The notes below the pieces were generated by a model. It searched no databases and was not told where the DNA came from. It was given only the letters and a program-made list of their open reading frames with translations. From positions 1-5,048 of the forward strand of contig CAYNFJ010000134.1 in NCBI GenBank assembly GCA_964396505.1: DNA of 5,048 bases, written 5' to 3'. The position numbers and the translations under genes were made by a program. This stretch comes from DQTL01 sp964396505. Lineage in GTDB: Bacteria; Bacteroidota; Bacteroidia; Flavobacteriales; Flavobacteriaceae. Within the stretch, counting starts at the first letter, position 1; each line of letters starts with the position of its first letter. Below, piece after piece: positions 1 through 5,048 of the stretch.

Positions 1-3000
1 AGGGTACAGCTGCTTCGTAATCTGCTATTGCATCAATAGCTTGCTGCTCATCTGTTTTGTGATCCACACTATCCGGTTGTAGGCTTATGCTTTTTAGTTG
101 CGCTTGGTTTGTCACCGGAATACTCACTATAAACTCGGTACCCGCCCGAAGCGCACTACGGACTGTTATTTGCCCATTCATCATCGTAACCACTTCTTTT
201 GTCAAGGAGAGTCCTATACCCGTTCCATCGGTTAATAAGTGTATGTCCGCTTGATAAAATCGATCGAAAATATGGGGTAAATCTTCTTTGGAGATACCAA
301 TACCATTGTCTTTTACTTTCAGGATTAAACACGGTGTACCGGCTACCAAACCCTTATTGGCATGTAGAATAATCTTACCCTCCTGACCGGTAAATTTAAT
401 GGCATTGGAAATAAGATTTGAAATGATGATGGTCATTATTTCGGGATCAAAATCCATTTGCAAAGACTTGATTTCATCATAAAAAATCAAATCAATTTTC
501 TTATGCTTTGCCAAAGAATGAAAACTCTCCACATTCAATCTTAGAAAGGGAATAATATCATCTTGAATGGGATGTAATTGCATTTTACCACTTTCTATCT
601 TGGACAAATCCAATATTTGATTGATCAGAAAGAGGAGTTTTTTGTTATTTTTAGAGAGTATATCAAATTTGGATTTCAATTTTACCAATTGTTCCGGGCT
701 TAATTCATCGATGATATTGGCTGTCATACCCATAATAACGGTTAGCGGAGTCCGTAGTTCGTGTGTAATATTGTTAAACAATTTGGTTTTTAATTCATCT
801 ATCTCGCGCAGTCTATCGGCTTCTTTTTGTGCCATTTTCCTCTTGAAATAAAAACGGTAATAGCCATATACCAAAGCCATAAAAAGCATCAAATAAGCTA
901 TATATGCCCCATTAGTACGCCACCATGGCGGTGCTACTTGCAATGTCAATTGAAAGGTTTTGTCAGCCCAAACTTTCCCATTCTGTCCACCTGCTAACAA
1001 AAGTGTATAGCTGTCAGGTGCTAAATTGAGTAATTGCAGTTCCTTACGATTTCCCAAATAGGTCCAATCTTTATCAATAGGCAAGAGTTTATAATAATAA
1101 TCGGGTGTGTCGAAAGGACCCGATTGAGGAGAGGCAAATTTCATAAATACCGGAAAATCACGATATGCCAGCTTTAAGGGTTTGCCTGAAAACGGATTTA
1201 AATATGTCATCGCTATATTTCCGGATTTTGCTTGAGAGGCTCTTGATTCCGGTTTTTGGATTTCACTTATCAACACGGTGTGTTTTTCGCTACTTTGTAA
1301 AATCGTATCGGGATTAAAAGCCGTAAGCCCGCCAACTGTTCCAAAGTATATTTGGTCTTGTGAATCCTTAAAATTGGATAAGGAATTAAACTCATTATCG
1401 GGAAGCCCGTCTTTGGTAAAAAAATTGATAAAGCGTTCATTCGATTTATCAAAACAAGACAAACCCTTATTGGTCGCCAACCACAGATGATTGGACTGAT
1501 CTTCCTGTATGGCATAAATTAAATTATTGGGGAGACCATCGGTAGTGTAATAGGTTTTAAACAGCTTGTCTTTAGGATTGAATTTATTGAATCCAAAACG
1601 AGTTCCAATCCACAAAATACCGTTTTTATCGATATAAATATTTTTAACGGAATTGGAGCTGATACTGTGAGGGTTCTCCGGATGATGTGTGAATTTATTA
1701 ATCCGGTAAGCAGTATAAGAAGTATCGGTAAAAGTCAGTTGTTCCAGTCCGTCCAAGGAACCCAACCAATAGTTAGATGCCGTATCTTGTGCCATACAAT
1801 ACACCGTATTGGAACTGATTGTCTGCGAATTATTAGGCAGATGCTTAAAATATTGATAGGTATAGCGGTGTTTAGCCAGATTTCCTGTAAATCGTTTGAT
1901 CCCTTGTCCTTTGGTACAAACCCACATTTGATTTTGTCTATCAACAAATAATTGTGTTACATTTTCATTCGATTCTTTCCGGTCACGTACAGGGATAAAG
2001 ACCGGCTTGTCCGGATTAAATGTCTTGAGATGTACAGCAGAAATCCCCTTGGTACTGCCCAGCCACAAATAGCCCTGATGATCGTACACGATGGATTTTA
2101 CGATGTTATCGGATATGCTGTTTTTATCGGATGCATCTTCTTTAAACAAGTATTTTTTTCCATTTCTAAAAAGATGTAATCCACCGGCTGTGCCCACCCA
2201 TAAATCGTGTTTATTTTTATAAATAGACAGTACAATACGATTACTCAATTGATCTGTAATATTGTTAAATTTAGAGGGATAAAAACTAAAAATATCCAAA
2301 TTTCTAGCCGTTCCAATCCAAAGAATTTTTCCATCTGCCCATAGTGAATATACCGTGTTATGGGAGATTATATGATTGTTTTCATGTTGGTATAAAGCTA
2401 ATTTATGAAAGCTGCTATCGGGATCTTCTCTTCTCAAACGATACAGCCCGTTGCCCGCTCCCACCCATAGTTCCAGCGGAGAGGTAAAAACTAGAGCATA
2501 CACAAAGTATTTTCGTGTTTTACGTGTTCCCGAAGTATTCAGGTCAAAAAACGAAAATGAATTATCTTCTTTATTCAAGCACCAAAATCCGTTGTTACCC
2601 CCTATCCACAGATTTTTAGTATCATCTATAAAGCAATTGATTCGTGAATCGGATTTGAAATTGTCCAATTTATGGAAATGAACTTCTTTATCTTGAATAC
2701 CGGCATAGAACACTTCTCCGGATGCCGTTCCTACCCATAACTTTTGACCGGTATCAATGTATATATCCGTAATGGAAATTTCATTATTGGAAACCGGTAT
2801 GGTATCTATTTCAAAATGTGCTGCGGTGGTTTCCCGAATACGGATTAATCCTCTATTGACATCCATCGTATTCGCACTGATCCATATAGCTCCGGTTGTA
2901 TCCTTTTGGATATTAGTTACTACCGATGATTCTATTAATTTATTAAAATAGCTGTTGAAATGCGGTTTGACAAAATTATTATGCTTGGGATCGTAATAAC

Positions 3001-3349
3001 AAAAACCCCGATTCGTGGTTCCTATCCATATCCGCCCTTTATCATCTTCGCACAGGGTATTGATAAAATTTCCACATAAACTGTTTTTATCTTTTGGATT
3101 GTGATAAAATCGTACGATATTGGTACCGTCAAAACGATTCAAACCGTCGATGGTTCCCAACCAGACAAAACCTTTGCTATCTTTTAGTATCGTACGAATA
3201 CTTACCTGTGACAAACCGTCTGTGGAAGATATATGCCTGATTTTTTGAGGAAGTGCCGGCAAAAAATCTTGAGCTGATAAAACGAAATATCCTCCTAAAA
3301 AAAGGAAAAGAAAGATTGTAAATTTTCTATTTTTAATTGTACCAAACAC
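1..3349 (-). CDS. Hybrid two-component system sensor histidine kinase (HTCS-like), two seven-bladed propellers, 3' end outside window
   Basis: Membrane sensor kinase that would bind a ligand in the periplasm and autophosphorylate in the cytoplasm. I translated the frame from 3349 to the left edge and found 1116 codons without a stop. Residues 1-26 form a signal peptide (KNRK, a run of F/L, then LSA|Q). Fourteen Reg_prop blades carry LWIGT-like motifs starting near residues 62, 107, 155, 204, 247, 294, 343, 383, 428, 475, 527, 579, 622 and 667. A Y_Y_Y domain follows at about 730-795 (YYYKLLPIDKDW from 751), then PPWW and a membrane helix at about 814-831. HisKA has phospho-acceptor H863 in THELRTPLT. 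HATPase_c has an N box at 978-987 (NLISNAIKFT), G1 with D1014 (DNGIGI), FDRF at 1028-1031 and GTGIGLSL at 1042-1049. All kinase motifs are intact. The start is GTG: the first in-frame ATG is codon 162, inside blade 3, and would remove the signal peptide and two blades. Family members usually end with a receiver and an AraC-type HTH domain; these are inferred, not seen. Confidence 0.95.
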   Translation of the reverse strand, partial: MFGTIKNRKFTIFLFLFLGGYFVLSAQDFLPALPQKIRHISSTDGLSQVSIRTILKDSKGFVWLGTIDGLNRFDGTNIVRFYHNPKDKNSLCGNFINTLCEDDKGRIWIGTTNRGFCYYDPKHNNFVKPHFNSYFNKLIESSVVTNIQKDTTGAIWISANTMDVNRGLIRIRETTAAHFEIDTIPVSNNEISITDIYIDTGQKLWVGTASGEVFYAGIQDKEVHFHKLDNFKSDSRINCFIDDTKNLWIGGNNGFWCLNKEDNSFSFFDLNTSGTRKTRKYFVYALVFTSPLELWVGAGNGLYRLRREDPDSSFHKLALYQHENNHIISHNTVYSLWADGKILWIGTARNLDIFSFYPSKFNNITDQLSNRIVLSIYKNKHDLWVGTAGGLHLFRNGKKYLFKEDASDKNSISDNIVKSIVYDHQGYLWLGSTKGISAVHLKTFNPDKPVFIPVRDRKESNENVTQLFVDRQNQMWVCTKGQGIKRFTGNLAKHRYTYQYFKHLPNNSQTISSNTVYCMAQDTASNYWLGSLDGLEQLTFTDTSYTAYRINKFTHHPENPHSISSNSVKNIYIDKNGILWIGTRFGFNKFNPKDKLFKTYYTTDGLPNNLIYAIQEDQSNHLWLATNKGLSCFDKSNERFINFFTKDGLPDNEFNSLSNFKDSQDQIYFGTVGGLTAFNPDTILQSSEKHTVLISEIQKPESRASQAKSGNIAMTYLNPFSGKPLKLAYRDFPVFMKFASPQSGPFDTPDYYYKLLPIDKDWTYLGNRKELQLLNLAPDSYTLLLAGGQNGKVWADKTFQLTLQVAPPWWRTNGAYIAYLMLFMALVYGYYRFYFKRKMAQKEADRLREIDELKTKLFNNITHELRTPLTVIMGMTANIIDELSPEQLVKLKSKFDILSKNNKKLLFLINQILDLSKIESGKMQLHPIQDDIIPFLRLNVESFHSLAKHKKIDLIFYDEIKSLQMDFDPEIMTIIISNLISNAIKFTGQEGKIILHANKGLVAGTPCLILKVKDNGIGISKEDLPHIFDRFYQADIHLLTDGTGIGLSLTKEVVTMMNGQITVRSALRAGTEFIVSIPVTNQAQLKSISLQPDSVDHKTDEQQAIDAIADYEAAVP

Positions 3350-3379
3350 CCTAAATACGGTTGAAAGAATGTGCAGTCA

Positions 3380-3387
3380 CAAATTTA
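3380..3387 (-). promoter_or_regulatory. Candidate Bacteroidota -7 promoter element for the hybrid sensor kinase
   Basis: The minus strand reads TAAATTTG, an exact match to the Bacteroidota -7 consensus TAnnTTTG, ending 30 bases before the GTG at 3349. No clear TTG/TTTG -33 box sits at the usual 19-20 base distance; a TTTG lies only 12 bases upstream. A match this short can arise by chance in AT-rich DNA, so this is a proposal based on motif and position. Confidence 0.4.
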
Positions 3388-3426
3388 GTCATTTATTTAC
3401 AAACCCCACTTCCCGAGCGTGTTTAT

Positions 3427-3438
3427 TTTAAGCTTAAA
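3427..3438. repeat. 12-bp perfect palindrome upstream of the sensor gene
   Basis: TTTAAGCTTAAA is perfectly self-complementary and lies about 40 bases upstream of the candidate -7 box. A dimeric regulator could bind such a site, but it is AT-rich and short, so it may be chance. No second copy was noticed in the window. Confidence 0.3.
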
Positions 3439-3533
3439 TACAGTCAGGGAAAGAAGCAAATCAAACACACTCCAAACCCCTTTCAAGAGCTCAAGGCAAG
3501 ACATCTGATTATATTATTTTTATAGAAAAAAGT

Positions 3534-4007
3534 TTACTTTTTAAGCAGTTGTTTTACGGCATTAAACAGTTTTCCATCGGATAATACGGCTCCTTGTTCT
3601 ATCAATTGGAATAGTTCTTTGTTTCGAGTATCCGTATAGGGTTTTTCTCCTCTAAAATACTGAATAGACGGATCGTTGGAATGGTCAATCCACCAATCGT
3701 AGCCCGCTTTATCTAACAAATTGATATTTTTTTTATTCACCTGTACGACCAAACGTTCCATATGTTCGGGTAAACAATGAAAAAGGTTGATACTATCGGG
3801 CGAAAAGTGGTCTAGATAGGTCACTTTTTTTAACACTTCTTCCCAAACCAAGTCGCTGAAATTTTCTAACTGCCGGTTTACTTCCGGCGCATCGGACTTT
3901 TTTAATTGTGTCCAATCTTGTTGGGTAATTTCTTGAGCGGCTAAAAAAGTGGCGAACTCCTTGTGCAAGGCTTCCAATTGTTCTTTGCTTAATAAACGGT
4001 ACTTCAC
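3534..4007 (-). CDS. DUF6495-like family protein, function unknown
   Basis: A 157-residue protein that I recognise by recall as resembling the Bacteroidota family DUF6495, whose role is unknown to me. It has no signal peptide or membrane segment and looks cytoplasmic and largely helical. It begins MKYRLLSKEQLEALHKEF, has a central INLFHCLPEHMERLV stretch (about 73-87), an aromatic GYDWWIDH motif (102-109), and a C-terminal ELFQLIEQGAVLSDGKLF segment (131-148) ending in LLKK. The only cysteine is C78, so a multi-cysteine metal site is unlikely. The length seems to match the family, with no sign of truncation. The start codon is GTG (minus strand of 4005-4007); no in-frame ATG was seen just upstream, and the MKYR start matches what I recall of relatives. 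It lies between the dehydratase and the sensor on the same strand, with spacers of 198 and 184 bases, so tight operon coupling is not evident. Confidence 0.85.
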   Translation of the reverse strand: MKYRLLSKEQLEALHKEFATFLAAQEITQQDWTQLKKSDAPEVNRQLENFSDLVWEEVLKKVTYLDHFSPDSINLFHCLPEHMERLVVQVNKKNINLLDKAGYDWWIDHSNDPSIQYFRGEKPYTDTRNKELFQLIEQGAVLSDGKLFNAVKQLLKK

Positions 4008-4033
4008 GGATGTTTTTTTTAGTTTTCAGGTGG

Positions 4034-4041
4034 CAAAAATA
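4034..4041 (-). promoter_or_regulatory. Candidate Bacteroidota -7 promoter element for the DUF6495-like gene
   Basis: The minus strand reads TATTTTTG, matching TAnnTTTG, and ends 26 bases before the GTG start at 4007. The spacing resembles that of the candidate upstream of the sensor gene. No TTG -33 box is obvious at 19-20 bases upstream. If real, the transcript would have a leader of about 20 bases and the gene would be transcribed independently of the dehydratase. Confidence 0.4.
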
Positions 4042-4089
4042 CGGTATTTTTTTAGGAATGGAGAGGGATTTGTGGGGAAGATGATTTGG

Positions 4090-4138
4090 GTTCTATGAAA
4101 AACACACACCCGCCCCTCTCAAGAGGGGAACTGGGGAA
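4090..4138. repeat. REP-like hairpin repeat, copy A
   Basis: This is the left copy of a roughly 50-base repeat. It opens with GTTCTATGA, continues through an ACACACCCG tract and the hairpin CCCCTCTCAAGAGGGG (4113-4128), and closes with AACTGGGGA. The hairpin has a perfect 7-bp stem, CCCCTCT/AGAGGGG. Relative to copy B it lacks three bases before the stem and has a few substitutions. Hairpin elements of this kind occur between genes in many bacteria. Its copy number elsewhere in this genome cannot be seen. Confidence 0.7.
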
Positions 4139-4149
4139 CCCGACCCTTT

Positions 4150-4199
4150 GTTCAATGACATACACACCCCCGACCCCTCTCAAGAGGGGAGCTGGAGAG
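4150..4199. repeat. REP-like hairpin repeat, copy B
   Basis: The right copy opens with GTTCAATGA (60 bases after the matching start in copy A), followed by ACACACCCCCGA and an identical 16-base hairpin at 4174-4189, then AGCTGGAGA. Another GTTCAAT begins at 4200, directly after this copy, and runs into the stop codon of the dehydratase gene. Between the copies, CCCGACCC at 4138-4145 resembles the stem approach of copy B (CCCCGACCCC), which may be a decayed fragment. Confidence 0.7.
4174..4189 (-). terminator. Hairpin just downstream of the dehydratase gene, possible transcript 3' end or stabiliser
   Basis: On the transcript this stem-loop (CCCCTCT/AGAGGGG) begins 16 bases after the dehydratase stop codon. 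It is GC-rich and perfectly paired but is followed by TCGGGGGTG rather than a T-run, so it does not fit a canonical intrinsic terminator. It might protect the mRNA 3' end or simply be part of the repeat. Confidence 0.3.
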
Positions 4200-4205
4200 G
4201 TTCAA

Positions 4206-5048
4206 TCAGGTATCTAAATCGGTATAGATGGAGTTTTGTGATTTGTATTCCGGGACTATGCGTTTTAATTGTTGTACTATTTCCATATTATCCAATTGCG
4301 GTAGATTCTTCAACACTTCCAGTGCTTGTTGTAAGACAAGTGCATCGGGTTTGGCGACTTGGGCAATCATAATCTTAGGATGATAGGTGGGGTTTACATT
4401 TTCAGCCGTATGTAACAATTCTTCATATAGTTTTTCACCGGGACGTAGTCCTATAATTTCAATCCCAATTTCATCCGGATAATGATATCCTGAAAGTGTA
4501 ATCATTTTTTTTGCCAGATCAAATATTTTTACAGATTTACCCATATCAAATACAAAGATATCACCGCCTTTGCCCATTGCACCGGCTTCTAATACCAATT
4601 GACAGGCTTCGGGAATGGTCATAAAAAAACGGGTAATATCCGGGTGGGTGACTGTCAAAGGACCGCCTTTTGCCAATTGTTTTCTAAAGAGTGGAATGAC
4701 CGATCCATTGGAACCCAAGACATTCCCAAAACGGGTGGTAATAAATTTGGTTTTCTTTTTGGTGGCAGAGAAAGTGGCATACATTTCGGCTACGCGCTTG
4801 GTTGCACCCATCACGTTAGTAGGATTTACTGCTTTGTCGGTAGAAACCATCACAAATTTTTGAACCTTGTATTGAACCGCTAAATCCATTAAACTTTTAG
4901 TACCTAACACATTGACACGAACCGCTTCGTACGGATTGGCTTCCATCAATGGGACATGTTTGTAGGCGGCGGCGTGGAAAACCACATCAATGGAGTTGTT
5001 TTGAAATAAAGATTCCATCTTAGAAAAATCCCGAATATCGGCGACCAG
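4206..5048 (-). CDS. Nucleoside-diphosphate-sugar 4,6-dehydratase, WbpM/PglF/CapD type, N-terminus outside window
   Basis: C-terminal 280 residues of a short-chain dehydrogenase/reductase enzyme (Polysacc_synt_2 family) that converts a UDP-HexNAc, most likely UDP-GlcNAc, to a 4-keto-6-deoxy sugar for capsule, O-antigen or protein glycan synthesis, using bound NAD. The frame is open to the right edge (LVADIRDFSK precedes the ATG at 5018), so that ATG is internal. Counting from it, visible motifs are VVFHAAAYKHVPLME (12-26), STDKAVNPTNVMGATKR (59-75), TTRFGNVLGSNGSVIPLF (94-111), HPDITRFFMTIPEA (125-138) and GLRPGEKLYEEL (190-201). The catalytic set T60, M70 and K74 has Met where classical SDR enzymes have Tyr; this TMK spacing fits retaining dehydratases such as PglF rather than inverting FlaA1/PseB. 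Long family members have about 600-650 residues with N-terminal membrane helices; whether this one does cannot be seen. The stop is TGA at 4206-4208, followed by hairpin repeats. Confidence 0.93.
   Translation of the reverse strand: MVADIRDFSKMESLFQNNSIDVVFHAAAYKHVPLMEANPYEAVRVNVLGTKSLMDLAVQYKVQKFVMVSTDKAVNPTNVMGATKRVAEMYATFSATKKKTKFITTRFGNVLGSNGSVIPLFRKQLAKGGPLTVTHPDITRFFMTIPEACQLVLEAGAMGKGGDIFVFDMGKSVKIFDLAKKMITLSGYHYPDEIGIEIIGLRPGEKLYEELLHTAENVNPTYHPKIMIAQVAKPDALVLQQALEVLKNLPQLDNMEIVQQLKRIVPEYKSQNSIYTDLDT

Larger units (their letters stand above)
3350..3533. other. Intergenic spacer between DUF6495-like gene and sensor kinase gene
   Basis: This 184-base stretch holds no credible reading frame. 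It contains the candidate -7 box at 3380-3387 and a palindrome at 3427-3438. I see no stem-loop followed by a T-run after the stop codon of the DUF6495-like gene, so some read-through into the sensor gene is possible. The spacer length and the -7 match favour a separate promoter for the sensor. Confidence 0.6.
4008..4205. other. Intergenic spacer with hairpin repeats and a putative promoter
   Basis: This 198-base gap holds two tandem hairpin repeats in its right part (4090-4199) and, in its left part, the candidate -7 element at 4034-4041. The right part is C-rich on the plus strand and differs sharply in composition from the AT-rich DNA around it. Reading frames crossing it run into the repeats and into the dehydratase gene in the wrong frame, so they are not credible genes. 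Confidence 0.6.

Noticed and set aside
1270..1951. Short open frames on both strands inside the sensor gene
   Set aside because: They overlap a continuous 1116-codon frame with recognisable domains, and their translations show no family motifs.
2..3349. Pseudogene status or frameshift in the sensor gene
   Set aside because: Codon-by-codon reading found no stop or frame change, and the kinase H, N, G1, F and G2 boxes are all intact; it is simply cut by the window edge.
3481..3533. Intrinsic terminator after the DUF6495-like gene
   Set aside because: The sequence is AT-rich, but I could not find a convincing stem followed by a T-run on the minus strand.
4090..4208. CRISPR array
   Set aside because: There are only two imperfect units and the gap between them is about 11 bases, not a unique spacer of about 30 bases. 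No cas gene is visible.
4148..4372. Plus-strand frame of 74 codons across the hairpin repeat
   Set aside because: It starts within the repeat and then overlaps the dehydratase gene on the opposite strand; the product is unrecognisable.
4599..4883. Plus-strand frames of 82-94 codons opposite the dehydratase
   Set aside because: They are antisense to a strongly conserved enzyme region and carry no family signature.
4206..5018. A complete 270-residue dehydratase starting at the ATG at 5018
   Set aside because: The frame stays open to the right edge and the residues before the ATG (LVADIRDFSK) match the conserved segment before the VVFHAAAYKH motif, so the ATG is internal and the gene is partial.

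Overview
The window looks like chromosomal DNA of a Bacteroidota bacterium, probably flavobacteria-like. The support is a periplasmic-propeller hybrid histidine kinase of the type typical of that phylum, a small DUF6495-like protein that I associate with it, AT-rich intergenic DNA, and sequences matching the Bacteroidota -7 promoter consensus TAnnTTTG upstream of two genes. The genus cannot be fixed from the sequence.

All three genes lie on the minus strand, so transcription runs from right to left. (1) 5048-4206 is the C-terminal 280 codons of a nucleoside-diphosphate-sugar 4,6-dehydratase of the WbpM/PglF/CapD type, used in capsule, O-antigen or glycan synthesis. Its N-terminus lies beyond the right edge. 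(2) 4205-4008 is a spacer carrying two copies of a roughly 50 bp repeat, each with a perfect 7-bp-stem hairpin, followed by a putative promoter. (3) 4007-3534 is a 157-residue DUF6495-like protein of unknown function with a GTG start. (4) 3533-3350 is a spacer with a 12-bp palindrome and a candidate -7 element. (5) 3349-1 is a very large hybrid two-component sensor that runs off the left edge. Its 1116 visible codons comprise a signal peptide, fourteen propeller blades (two seven-bladed beta-propellers), a Y_Y_Y domain, one membrane helix, HisKA and HATPase_c. The receiver and AraC-type DNA-binding domains expected for the family would lie outside the window.

The dehydratase makes an activated sugar for surface glycans, and the sensor would detect an extracellular or periplasmic ligand, often a glycan fragment in this family, and control transcription. 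Whether the two are functionally linked cannot be shown here. No susC/susD pair, transposase, tRNA, rRNA or CRISPR array is visible. The most unusual structure is the small tandem hairpin repeat after the dehydratase gene, whose phase reaches the stop codon of that gene.
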